Below are positions 1-10,236 of a DNA stretch of 64,000 nt, in pieces. The notes below the pieces were generated by a model, which did not search any database, was not told the origin of the DNA, and was given only the letters and a program-made list of their open reading frames with translations. Location of the stretch: assembly GCF_932274485.2 (NCBI RefSeq), contig NC_065882.2, positions 41,200,593 to 41,264,592 of the forward strand, given 5' to 3'. Position 1 is the stretch's first letter. Each line of letters starts with the position of its first letter. The position numbers were made by a program, and so were the translations under genes. This stretch comes from Patella vulgata. Its lineage: Eukaryota > Mollusca > Gastropoda > Patellidae.

Positions 1-495
1 CTAAGCTATCCCAATCAGCGCTCACGCTGTCGATCGCCATTTCCGCCAATTGCGATAAAAATAGATTTTTGGTGATAAAGTATTGAGTGTGGCGAAATTT
101 TTGGCGATAACTTTTTCCTGTATGGCGATTCTTTTTTGACCGTGGCGATAAGTTTTTCTTGCCACAAAGCTTTGATTTCCACTCTGTGCATACACACGGT
201 CGTTACAGTCTATTGCACTTGGCTGAGTCAGTTATCAATCAATTGGGTACCAATAATAGAGATAACTTTTGTCTATTAATCAATCTTGGATTAGTGTTGA
301 TTACTATTTACAGTAAGAGTAAATAAACTAATTAAGGGACAAAAGATTTATTTATTTGTCTTCAATTACGAATCGGTGACTTTTTTGACGGTTTCTATAT
401 ATTCAAAATGGCAGACACTGTGAATAATACTCGTTCGATTTGTTTGGGATTATTGGATTATGACGTCTGTTTTATCTTTTTCTTACTCCTGTTGC
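1..495. other. AT-rich sequence, probably intron, nothing recognised
   Basis: No exon with laminin similarity and no complete mobile element. Positions 30-170 repeat a short TGGCGATAA-like phrase several times, perhaps a decayed minisatellite. Confidence 0.4.
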
Positions 496-509
496 CCGTA
501 TTGTTAATA

Positions 510-787
510 GGGGGGTTGGATGGCTGAATGGTTAGCGTGCGCGCGCTGTATCATAAAGTCTGTCATTGAGTCGACTGGCGTGGTTTCGAATCCCCGGTTG
601 TACGTGACAAGGAGTAGGGTCGCCTGTCCAACCTCGTGGGTTTTCTCCGGGTCCTCCGGTTTCCTCCCACTGCTAAAGACCCCTACGCACAAGGGAATTA
701 TTGAAATAAAATTAAACCATATGTTAGTCCCGAAATGACCTGGTTTGTGTCAAGTGGACGTTAAACCCCATTTCTCTCTCTCTCTCT
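510..787 (+). mobile_element. tRNA-derived SINE, apparently full length, with 14-bp target-site duplications
   Basis: The head has a tRNA-like A box (TGGCTGAATGG near 520) and B box (GGTTTCGAATCCC near 583). A conserved core follows (TTTTCTCCGGGTCCTCCGG near 641, then TTTCCTCCCAC), and the tail ends GACGTTAAACCCC plus (TC)n. CCGTATTGTTAATA at 496-509 and CCGTATCGTTAATA at 788-801 flank it and differ at one base, so this is a retrotransposed copy. The core resembles the Meta-SINE type known in many animals, an inference from memory. Two more copies of this family lie at 14336 and 41327. Confidence 0.85.
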
Positions 788-801
788 CCGTATCGTTAAT
801 A

Positions 802-1424
802 AATGAAACCAGGTTTGTTGTTCCAGTGTATATATTCTTTGGGTTGTCGAAAGTCAGTTATCATCAAATCACATGCCATGAGTCATAGCGAAAAATTGAA
901 CAGTCTTCGTCAAGGTCCGATAGAAGAATGTCAGATTTTATTTAGTATGTCACCACCAAAATGCTCCAAGTCTACAGATGATACTGACATCAACTTTCGT
1001 CCATCTAATAATATTACATCCTTGAATGTTGAAGCAATATCAGCTTCTACAATAGGTCTGCATTTTAGTTTACCTCAATAGTTCACGACATAGAAAAATT
1101 TCGAAAAACATAAAATCTTAAAAGTGGTTAACCCAGATGTTGAAATTGCTTTCAAAAAATAGGCTTCTGCAAAGGAGAGAGGCATTTTGTAAATTATAAT
1201 ATCATATGTATATTGTATATATTACTGAAAAAATATAATAGATACTTTTTTTGTCTTATTTTTTTGGCGGAAAAAATATATGGCTAATAAATTAAAATGA
1301 GAAATTGGCGGGAAAAAAATGAAACCCAGAGTGAGCACTGATCCCAATATATGAATTTTAAATTCATAAAATGGTCCCTTGGTATGAATCAAAATAGATA
1401 TATGACCTACTATAAGATTTATTT
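802..1424. other. unassigned; contains a 92-codon open frame without recognised similarity
   Basis: An open frame runs 803-1081 on the + strand, starting in the SINE target site. Its product has no domain I know and no splice context linking it to laminin. The rest is AT-rich. Confidence 0.3.
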
Positions 1425-1705
1425 TAATCTTCCTGTTGGGAGTAATATGTCCCTTCACTGTGCAAATAGCCATATCAAGGTTGTGGACCCTATAGAGGTC
1501 ACAATTTTTATCTGATTTTGTTGAAACTTGAAATGTAAGTTTATAACCCAAAGATCTTGGTTCTTTTCGATATATTTGCGCATATCGAATTGTAATTTCC
1601 TGAATTATGGACCTTGATTGTAGGAAAATCACTTTCTTTTTAGCTTGTTCTCTATCCATCTCCCGAAAATGTGGGCCTATCCTGCCTGGCAGCCTCTGGT
1701 ATCTC
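1425..1705 (+). repeat. Helitron-like repeat, family A, 3' part only
   Basis: Carries the family A core phrase (TAGAGGTCACAATTTTTATC near 1492) and ends with TGTGGGCCTATCCTGCCTGG then CAGCCTCTGGT, a mutated family A 3' end. The 5' end is missing. Confidence 0.7.
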
Positions 1706-2288
1706 AAATAAAATGGTTGCCATTATAATACCACCTTATAGAAAACTCAACTAGTATTTTGTATTAGTCCTGACATATATTGTTGAACCCATAACCTATA
1801 ACATTTTTTTGTGCACTATGATTATATATTTTTCCTTCCTACCCTAATAGAAGAAATATCTTAAGGTTTTCTAAAAAAAAAAAAATAATTAGTCTTTTAA
1901 GTGCGCTATTACTGGTACATGAATGGGCGTCCTCGCTAGAGATAAAGGGACATAATTTATAGGCGAGGCGGTCCCACGTGACCTCATTGTTTACCTTATA
2001 GCACAGTTTTCCTGTACATTCATTACGAACTCATGTGTTGACAAACGTTAGTTTTTGTTGTTAATATGGAATTTAATACCGATACGGTTCTCTTACCATC
2101 GATAAGGTCACGTGGAACCAAGTTTTTACTAGCGACAACTGGTGGGAATTCCTTCAGCGAGGAAACCCATTGAAGATGACACCTTTTACTCAATGTTTGC
2201 ATTGAAATGAATGGATGTTAATTTGATAGAAATATGTAAAAAGATGTAATGTATTCTTTTGTACCATCAATAATCTACTATTTTCTAG
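1706..2288. other. unassigned sequence upstream of exon 1
   Basis: No exon, transposon end or tandem repeat that I can support. A short imperfect inverted repeat lies near 1930-1970. Confidence 0.4.
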
Positions 2289-2405
2289 GTCTAAATGGTA
2301 GAATGGTTTTAGTTCAAGATGATATAAATGATATAATGATGAAGAATCAGGCCAATAGAGATGTGCTTAGAATGGTTAATAGAGATTTAGATAATTTACC
2401 TAAAG
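2289..2405 (+). CDS. laminin alpha exon 1 of window: coiled-coil domain
   Basis: The acceptor TTTTCTAG precedes 2289 and the donor GTATT follows 2405. The exon is 117 nt, entering and leaving in phase 1. It reads LNGRMVLVQD then DINDIMMKNQANRDVL and ends in LPK, charged and leucine-spaced as in the alpha-helical domain that coils with beta and gamma chains. The next exon completes the split codon as Asp. The preceding exon must end in phase 1; I found no candidate in 1-2288, so it probably lies outside the window. Confidence 0.8.
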
Positions 2406-2528
2406 GTATTCATTTCATAATTAAATTTTGTTGTATAATTCATAAAAAGACAGTAATTCCATGTTTTATAAAATAATGATAAACATATGAAAAAACAATA
2501 TAGTTATTTCTTTCTACATTTTAACCTG

Positions 2529-4480
2529 TTTTTATACACCCACATTTTCATGTGGACGTATATTGTCGTCGTCCCTGTCTGTCCACTATTGTTTGTGGAC
2601 ATTCTACAGGTCACAATTTTTATACGCCAACATTTTCATGTAGAAGTATATTGCCGTCGCCCCTGTCCGTCCGTCCACAATTGTTTGTGGACACTCTACA
2701 GGTCACAATTCTTGTCCGATTTTGAGAAAACTTGAAATATAGGTTTATCTCCAAAGATCTTGGTTGTTTTCGATATTGGCATGTATCGGACCGAAACTTC
2801 ATGGATTATGGCCCCTGATTGTACGAAAAATTACGTTTTTAGCTTGTGAACCATATAGAGATCTCAATTTTTATCCGATTTTGTTGGAACTAGAAATGTA
2901 AGTTTATAACATAAAGATCTCGGTTCCTTTTGATATTCGCGCATATCGGATCGTAACTTCCTGAATTATGGTCCCTGATTGTACGAAAAATTGCATTTTT
3001 AGCTTGTGAACCCTATAGAGGTCATAATTTTTATCCGATTTAAAAAAACGTTTTAGGATATCACCGTTACATCTTAAGGATGGTTGAGTTCAAATTTCGT
3101 GAAAATTGACCCAAAACTGACAGACAAAATGTCCGCCCCTCATACACAAATAGTGTAAAAATATGGTATATCAAGGTTGTGGATCCTCTAGAGGTCATAA
3201 TTTTGATCCAATTTTGATGAAACTTGAAACACATGTTTATAGCACAAAGATATTGTTTCCTATCAATATTCGCACAATTTTGATCCAATTTTGATAAAAC
3301 TGGAAATACATATTTATAACCCAAAGATCTTGGCTCCTATCAATATTCACACATATCGGATCATAACTTCCTGAATTGTGTCCCCTGATTGTACGAAAAA
3401 TTACGTTTTTAGCTTGTGGTCTCTCTAGAGGTCACAATTATTATCTGATAATGTTGGTTGAGTTCGAATTTTGTGAAAATTGGACGAAACTGCCAGACAA
3501 AATGGCCGCCCCTCTACGCAAATAGTGTAAACGTAAACATCTGGTATATCAAGGTTGTGGACCCTTTAGAGGTCACAGTTTTGATCCGATTTTGATGAAA
3601 CTTGAAATGCATATTTACAACCCAAAGATCTTGGTTGCTTTCGATATTGGCGTGTATCGGATCGTAACTAACTGAATTATGGCCCCTGATTGTACGAAAA
3701 ATCGTTATTGTAGCTTGTGGTCACTATAGAGGTCACAATTATTATGATTTACAAAAACGTTCAAATATATTGACGTGAAAATCGGACCAAAACTTTCAGA
3801 CAAAATGGCCGCCCCTCGTACGCAAATAGTGTAAACATGTGACATATCAAGGTTGTGGACCCTCTAGAGGTCACAGTTTTGATCCGATTTTGATGAAACT
3901 TGAAATACATGTTTATAACCACAGATCTGCGCATATTGGATCGTAATTTCCTGAATTTTCCCCCTTGATTGTACAAAATTTAGAGGTCACAACTTTTATC
4001 CGATTTAAATTAAAACGTGTGAATATATCACCGTTACACACTAAGATCTTGGTTCCTTTTGATAATCGCGCATATCCAAATGTAACTTCATGGATTATGG
4101 CCCCTGATTTTAGCTTGCGGATTCTCTAGAGGTCACAATTTTTTTTCCGATTTTAAAATCCGTTTAAATATATCACCAATTACACCATAACGAAGGTTGA
4201 ATTTGAATTTCGGGAAAATTGAAATGAAAATTGTGTAAAAGTATGTACTACAAATGTTGTGGACCATCTAGAGGTCACAATTTTTATCCGATTATTGGTG
4301 AAAGTTGAAATATGTGTTCATAACCCAAAGATCTCGTTTCCTTTTGATGTTCACACATATTGGACTATATTTTCCTGGATTATGGCCCCTGATTTGTACG
4401 AAAAATCACATTATTTTTTAGCTCATTCTCAGTCCATCTCTTGCAAAATTTGGGCGTATCTTGCATAGCAACCGCTTGTT
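2529..4480 (+). repeat. Helitron-like repeat, family A, long copy with doubled 5' end
   Basis: Starts TTTTTATACACCCACATTTT, with the 5' hairpin CCCACAT...ATGTGG; a second, slightly altered 5' end follows at about 2617. About eleven alternating core units of roughly 160 bp come next, marked by TAGAGGTCACAATTTTTATC-like phrases. Ends near 4480 with a family A 3' end (TTTGGGCGTATCTTGCATAG then CAACCGCTTGTT). The 3' edge is about 14 bp from the exon 2 acceptor. No protein-coding capacity, so non-autonomous. Confidence 0.85.
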
Positions 4481-4494
4481 TTTATAATTGATAG

Positions 4495-4674
4495 ATCTAC
4501 ATAATAAAATAGATGAAATATCTCGACGTGCTATGGATGTTAATAGACAGGTTAATAATACATCTGGGAGGATTCAAAGTACAATTAATAAAATCAGTAA
4601 GGAATTAGAACCAGAATTAAAGAAACTACGTGATGTTGATATGAAGGCTTTAATAAGTCATATACAGCTATCAA
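4495..4674 (+). CDS. laminin alpha exon 2: coiled-coil domain
   Basis: 180 nt, phase 1 to phase 1; acceptor TTGATAG, donor GTAAGT. Reads LHNKIDEISRRAMDVNRQV, then NNTSGRIQ with a possible N-glycosylation site, and ends KALISHIQLS. Heptad-like spacing of I, L and V fits a rod domain. The acceptor has a weak pyrimidine tract and lies about 14 bp beyond the 3' end of a Helitron-like repeat. Confidence 0.87.
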
Positions 4675-4868
4675 GTAAGTTCATTTATGATTAGTATTTG
4701 AAGAGCTGTTTTTAAAAAAGGTGGTGTAAACTTCATTTGACCTTCTATTTTATAATGTTAATAATATTATTCTTACTTTGTGTATAGGAGAGTTGATCAT
4801 ATCCTTTTCATATTGCTTTTATTTTCCTGGTCCAAAATCTTAAATAATGTTATTTCTTTTTGTCACAG

Positions 4869-5023
4869 CTCACAATGCTTCAGACAATGTGAATAACTTG
4901 AAGAACCTTACAGAAATTGTTATTGATAGTTCGAAACAAGCCAAGCGTCTCAATGCTGATGTATCTGGTAAAATATTGCGATTGAGAGAAAAAATTCGTT
5001 TAGCTAGAGAAATAGCAAATGAT
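4869..5023 (+). CDS. laminin alpha exon 3: end of coiled-coil domain
   Basis: 155 nt, phase 1 to phase 0; acceptor TTTTTGTCACAG, donor GTAAGA. Ends with GKILRLREKIRLAREIAND, which is diagnostic: laminin alpha chains end domain I with an L-x-x-K-I-x-x-A-R-x-x-A-N pattern just before LG1. Two N-glycosylation sequons (NAS, NLT) are present. Confidence 0.92.
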
Positions 5024-5250
5024 GTAAGATTTTATTATAGAAGTTTTTAAATAGATTAAATGGATTTGTTGATTTTCTAAGAACGCATAAAAAGAAGTTC
5101 CTGAAATGTAGAAATAGGTTGTGTTCAGTTATTAGTGCATGTATATATCATACAGACGGATTTGTGTGTTACTTGAAGAACTTTCTGATTTTTTTAAGGT
5201 TATTATGCAGCATTATGTTAATTTTACGGAAGTAATTTGTTTAATTTTAG

Positions 5251-5406
5251 ATGAAGTTATCATTATCTGGCAATGGTGAATGTTTTAGATCATTCCGATC
5301 TGTGAGTCAGCCCAGTACAGCTAATTCTATAGATTTTGCATTTAAAGTTAACAAAACTGTGAAAGACGAAGACATGTTGTTAGTTTTATTGCAGAAATCC
5401 CACAAG
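5251..5406 (+). CDS. laminin alpha exon 4: start of LG1
   Basis: 156 nt, phase 0 to 0; acceptor TTAATTTTAG, donor GTGAAC. Begins MKLSLSGNGECFRSF, matching the short link and Cys at the head of laminin LG1. SIDFAFKVNK then forms the first beta strand of the LG sandwich. NKT is a possible glycosylation site. The ATG at the exon start is internal; there is no reason to call it a translation start. Confidence 0.93.
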
Positions 5407-5669
5407 GTGAACAACTTAAAAGACACTTAAATATTTTGTGCTTAAGCAAGTGAGGTTTTAGTTAATAGTAATACTAATACTAGTGCAAGACCTTGGCAAT
5501 AGCTGTCACATTTTATAAATGAAATAATTGGCAGAGGCATGGCATTGACGACCCACTTTAGTTATATCTCTGTATCTTGAATATCCAACCAGCAATTCCG
5601 TTCAGTTACAGCCAAACAAATGACATTAAATATTCCATACCTTAAAAACACTCAATCTATATCTTACAG

Positions 5670-5821
5670 GAATATATGTCTTTAGAATTACGCAATAAAT
5701 TTGTTCATTTCCGCTGGAATGTTGGTAGCGGTGAAGGATTAGTTATACATGATCAAGAAGTTACAATGGCGTCTGATGAAGCTGTAGAACAAGATAGATG
5801 GTATCGTGTTACTGCTAAAAG
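5670..5821 (+). CDS. laminin alpha exon 5: LG1 core
   Basis: 152 nt, phase 0 to phase 2; acceptor ATCTTACAG, donor GTAAAT. Reads YMSLELRNKFVHFRWNVG, then DRWYRVTAKR. The L-E-L-R-N and W-Y-R-V motifs are standard LG strands (Y-x-x-L-x-L and W-H-x-V-x-x-x-R). Confidence 0.95.
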
Positions 5822-6129
5822 GTAAATAGAAAATATGTTACTATCTATACAGGTGTTGCTTTCAGAGCATTAATCAATATCATGATATGTTGCAGGCCTT
5901 CATGTGAATAAAGTCCTGCAGAGTCAAAATAAACTCTCCAGAAATTGGAAAAAGGGTAAATCGCTCTCCTGAATCCCTTGAGGAGAACTTTTTTAGCATT
6001 TGTGATAAGAACAGGGGTTTCAATCCATTTTGAAACCAACCGGCCAGAATTGGCTCAAATGATAGTAATTAGAAGCTCCTGTTAACTTTAACATAATCAG
6101 ACTTAAACAAAAATAATTTTTGGTAATTT
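5822..6129. other. unassigned intron sequence
   Basis: Nothing recognisable except a self-complementary GGTTTCAATCCATTTTGAAA phrase near 6014. Confidence 0.35.
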
Positions 6130-6297
6130 GTTATGGAGAATGTTGTATTCTAAATAGGCTAAGTTCAAGTCAGTAATATTCCTGAATAAATTACTGTATT
6201 CGTTTATTCCATGGATAAACGGATATAATCTGTCGATGAAATTAAGATTTTTCTACTACGGCCAGATCAGAAAATGCAGTAGCAAAATAAGCTGATA
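6130..6297. mobile_element. fragment related to the hAT-like elements at 7706 and 17623
   Basis: The phrase CCTGAATAAATTACTGT and the following 100 bp match about 18117-18165 and, more loosely, 7880-7960, which lie inside hAT-type elements. A Helitron-like repeat cuts it off at 6298. Confidence 0.5.
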
Positions 6298-7195
6298 CAA
6301 CACAGTGTTTAAGGCCATGAGACGAAGAAGCCTATTGATTTTCAGCGATTTCCGATAATTACTGCCAGAGTTATGGCCCTTGATCACTTCAAAAAATCTT
6401 GTGGACACTCTAGAGGCCAAAGTTAATATCCGATTGACTTTAAATTTATATACAGTGTTTAAGGTCATGAGACGAAGAAGCCTATTGATTTTCAGCAATT
6501 TACGATAATTACTGCCAGAGTTATGGCCCTTGATCACTTTGAAAAATCTTGTGGACGCCCTAGCGTCTAAAGTTAATATCCGATTGACTTTAAATTTATA
6601 CACAGTGTTTACGGTCATGAGACGAAGAAGTCTATTCATTTTCAGTGATTTTCGATAATTACTGCCAGAGTTATGGCCCTTCAAAAAACCTTCTGGATGC
6701 TCTAAAGGCTAAAGTTAATCTCATTGACTTTAAATTTATACACAGTGTTTGAGGTCACGAGGCGAAGAATCCTATTGATTTTCAAAGATTTCTGATAATT
6801 ACTGCCAAAGTTATGGTCCTTGATCACTTTGAAAAAATATTGTGGACGCTCTAGAGGCCAAAGTTAATATCCAATTGACTTCAGATTGATACACAGAGTT
6901 TAAGATCTTGAGGCGAACAAGTATATTGATTTTCAATGAATTTTTATGACTTGGAACAGCTAAATCCATGATACAGTATTAAAAGTTTTGTATACAAAAC
7001 GTTAGCATGGGGCAGAACTTTATAAAAACCAAACAAATTCTAATGGTTTTCTGAGTTGTTGCTCTTAATCAGATTTTAGTGTATTATAAATGTTTCATTA
7101 CCGAAAAAAGTAAAAATATGCGACAACTCTTGTTGACTGCCCGAACGAATTAGCTGCTGTGGGCGTATGTTTCGTTGCCTGGCAACCTATCTTTT
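6298..7195 (+). repeat. Helitron-like repeat, family B, 5'-truncated
   Basis: Four to five core units of about 150 bp (markers CAGTGTTTAAGG and AGAGTTATGGCCCTTGATCA). Ends with the family B 3' end TGTGGGCGTATGTTTCGTTG then CCTGGCAACCTATCTTTT. GTTGCC-T-GGCAAC forms the terminal hairpin. An open frame on the minus strand (6256-6684) arises only because the unit length is a multiple of three. Confidence 0.85.
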
Positions 7196-7457
7196 AATAT
7201 AATTGTTTGAAATAGTCTACTTATACTTTATACTATAAATGTGTATTACATTTTGACTGTAAGTTTTAGTACAATATCATGATGCCTAACCTGTTATGCA
7301 TTTTTGTGCTCTCCTGTCCCATCTGGCAATACCTGGATATACGGTACCATCATTTAACTTCAAAACGGCGATATTTAAATTCAATATCATGTATTGGTGA
7401 TATGTTATCTGTCCTTGTATTGCTCAGTATTCTGTAGTAATTAGAATTATATTGTAG

Positions 7458-7611
7458 GATTGGTAGAATTGGTTTGTTGAAAGTCAAGTCCATGGCCAGA
7501 TTGGCTCCAGAAACAAAAGAAAGAAATGCATCTTCATCGATTGGCTCCTCTTTACTTAAATTTGATTCTTCAACTGCAGTATATTTAGCAGGTTACCCAA
7601 ATAAATATAAT
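7458..7611 (+). CDS. laminin alpha exon 6: LG1
   Basis: 154 nt, phase 2 to phase 0; acceptor ATTGTAG, donor GTAGGT. Reads IGRIGLLKVKSMARL, then AVYLAGYPNKYN, the V-Y-x-G-G-x-P turn of LG domains. An earlier GT at 7592 would also fit a donor, but only the end at 7611 keeps the frame into exon 7. Contains an NAS sequon. Confidence 0.9.
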
Positions 7612-7705
7612 GTAGGTTATTATTTATTGTAATCTAGAGAAGCCTAGTCACAGCATTTCACTGAATTTTCTGTATCGCAGGTTCATCTATAGAATTGACC
7701 AATCA

Positions 7706-9344
7706 CAGGGCTAGAAATTCGGCATTTTTTGCGAGAATCTAAGAGGATTCCAAAAAAATGGCATCTGTGCAAATCCTCCGAATCTTAATTAATAATACTG
7801 TCTAAAAAACAAGATTGTGTTTATTGTGTTAATCTAAAACATCAAAATACAAGAACAAAGATAAAAATAGAACAATCATATGGATTTTTTGGTAAACACT
7901 TAATTAGTGTCAAAAGTAATATCCAGAAAATGCCTTAGTCAAAATAAGTTGATATAGCACCATGGCATTTCTTCATAGCACAATTTTTATACGCCCCATA
8001 TAGGTTTATCCCCAAAAGATCTCGGCTGCTTTCGATATTGGCATGTATCGGATCGAAACTTCATGGATTATGGCCCCTGATTGTACGAAAAATCACATTT
8101 TTAGCTTTTGGACCCTATAGAGGTCATAATTTTTATCCGATTTAAAAAAACGTATTATTATATCACCGTTACACCCTAAGGACGGCTGAGTTCGAATTTC
8201 GTGAAAATCGGCCCAAAACTGACAGACAAAATGGCCGTCCTTTGTTCTCAAATAGCGTAAAAATATAGTATATCAAGGCTGTGGACCCTATAGAGGTCAC
8301 AATTTTAATCCGATTTTGTTGAAACTTGAAATGTAAGTTTATAACAAAGATCTCAGTTCCTTTCGATATTTGCGCATATCGAATTGGAATTTCCTGAATT
8401 ATGGTCCTTGATTGTAGGAAAAATCACTTTCTTTTTAGCTTGTTCTCTATCCATCTCTCGAAAATGTGGGCGTATCCTGCCTGGCAGCCGCTGGTTTATT
8501 CATTCGTCGATGATAGACAAACGGCACAATGATCACTTGACAACCACAATTGAAATTGCTATAAAATAAAATTTGTACAACTATGATATAGCTTCAATAA
8601 TATTTTTAAAATTAAGCCTCTGTCAGCATGTGTATCAACGCTATTTAGATCTGGTTTATTGACGTAATTCCAACCGATATGTCACTTGTCATAGGAATTC
8701 AGCATTTGAGATTATGTTGGGAAAATACCCACTGTTTCTCTTTCCGTGTATTCGGTGTTCTACCAGGGGATTATATTCAATGAAGATTTAAATTTACCTA
8801 ACAACTGGTCAGTGAATCCATCAATGTATGATCCAGTTATTATTTTAATGATCTACCTGTACCTGGAATTCACACGGACGGAGCGTAGAAGACGTGCGAT
8901 TTGCAAACCATGCCGAGATCGTCTTTATTAGCCACGTGGAGTATTTTACTGAACCTTTTATGAATTATCAGCAAGCGTGTTTTGTTTTTTTACCAGATTG
9001 TCAAAATCACCATTAAATGTGCTAATTGCTCGGATTAAGAACCATATGAGGTATGACTGTTGTTGTAGCCGACAATCAAGTTGATTGACTTTTTTTTATT
9101 AATAAGTAACAATTACCCCGTTGTAATTTAGCCAAAAGTAGATTGATTTATGATACCATAGGCATAGTGATGGATTCATTGTTTTACCAATCGGCTAGAT
9201 TAAATGTCAGTCGACTAAAGCCGACAAAATACAGCCGATACTGACCGACATTCAATAGTCGGACTCAACAATTCTCCGAGATTTTTTTTTTTTTTTTTTT
9301 TTAGAAAAACTTTACGCGAATCCTTGTGCGAATTTCTAGCCCTG
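7706..9344. mobile_element. hAT-like non-autonomous transposon split by a Helitron-like repeat
   Basis: Outer ends are CAGGGCTAGAAATTCGG at 7706 and its inverse (CGAATTTCTAGCCCTG) at 9329-9344, a hAT-type inverted repeat. Flanks share AATCA but I do not see a clean 8-bp duplication. The interior (7860-7980 and 8500-9260) matches the inner parts of the hAT element at 17623-20826 although the terminal repeats differ. No transposase frame. A poly-T run lies near 9284-9302. Confidence 0.7.
7984..8496 (+). repeat. Helitron-like repeat, family A, inserted in the hAT-like element
   Basis: Starts TTTTTATACGCCCC with a shortened 5' region and has about three core units. Ends TGTGGGCGTATCCTGCCTGG then CAGCCGCTGGTT, the family A 3' hairpin and tail. 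Confidence 0.85.
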
Positions 9345-9559
9345 AATCACAATCTGTGTTTTACTGCCACATTTCCCCTTTATATCATACAGTCTGTCCT
9401 TGGGACAAATGTTTCAATCCCAAGCTTGTACGTGACAAGAAGTGTTGCTTGAGTTTTCAAGTTTGCAAAAGACCTTGTACAGAAGAGAATTATGGAATAA
9501 AGATTAACAAATGTTAGTTAAACTTAAAATAAGTAATATATTTGTGAGTATTATTTTAG

Positions 9560-9684
9560 GTTGCACCAGATATAAGTAGTAATAAGTTAGTTGGTTGTAT
9601 TGGAGATGTTTATATCGACGATGAGAAAGTTGGTGTCTTTAATTTTAAAAATTCTGAGTCATCTTGTCAAGCCTGTGTTGAAGT
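9560..9684 (+). CDS. laminin alpha exon 7: end of LG1
   Basis: 125 nt, phase 0 to phase 2; acceptor TTATTTTAG, donor GTAAGT. Reads KLVGCIGDVYIDDEKVGVF and ends CQACVE. G-C-I-x-D-V is the hallmark of the last LG strand; its Cys normally pairs with a Cys near the domain end, here one of the CQAC residues. Confidence 0.95.
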
Positions 9685-9839
9685 GTAAGTCCAATTATTA
9701 TTTATTGCTAAAGCCCCATCATGCCAAATAAAGACTGCACAATCAATCATGCTTTAGTATGGTAATGATAACGCTGCTATATTTATATGTGAAGTTTTTT
9801 TTTTTTAACCATTAAAATCTATACTGATATTTGTGACTG

Positions 9840-10016
9840 TCGTTTTCTGTCTTTCTGTTAGGGGTTGGCGGCTACACTAGGTCTGCCCTGAGTCTGAAAT
9901 TTGGGGTATAAGGGTAGCTCGGACCGGGGAGTAACATAGGCCAGGTGGAGTTAGTCTACCACTTCCGGTTTCGGGGTTATGACCCCCGAGCGAAGCCGGG
10001 CATTCTTCTAGTATTA
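9840..10016. repeat. probable dispersed repeat fragment, type unknown
   Basis: GC-richer than its surroundings, ending CCCCCGAGCGAAGCCGGGC then ATTCTTCTAGT. Phrases of the form CGAGCGAAGCCGGG often mark retroelement 3' tails in invertebrates, but I cannot name the family. Confidence 0.35.
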
Positions 10017-10074
10017 CATATTTTTGACATATGAGATGTAAATGATGTGGCTTTTATAAATTTTCCAATTCCGA

Positions 10075-10236
10075 ATCAATATGTATCCTACCCATGTAGC
10101 AACAATTTTTGCAATAACAATGATTTTTGCAACAAAATTAAATTACTACAAAAATGTTTGATATTGCAAATGTAGAACGTTGCTGGAACCATTTTTGCAA
10201 TAAAAAGCAATTTTACAATAATTTCTTCTTTTGTCA
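10075..10236. repeat. TGCAATAA-rich dispersed repeat, copy 1
   Basis: Repeated phrases ATTTTTGCAATAA and GTAGCAACAATTTTTGC. Inverse copies occur at 15180-15540 and 16545-16770. Probably the end of a small transposon with internal short repeats; no terminal repeat could be fixed. Confidence 0.45.

Noticed and set aside
510-600. tRNA gene call
   Set aside because: A and B boxes are present but the sequence is the head of a SINE with core, tail and target duplications; no proper acceptor stem.
803-1081. 92-codon frame downstream of the first SINE
   Set aside because: It starts in the SINE target site and has no recognised domain or splice fit. Kept only as unassigned sequence.
7592-7600. Earlier GT donor for laminin exon 6
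   Set aside because: It would end the exon in phase 1 and give an immediate stop in exon 7; the donor at 7612 keeps the frame and adds the expected LG turn residues.
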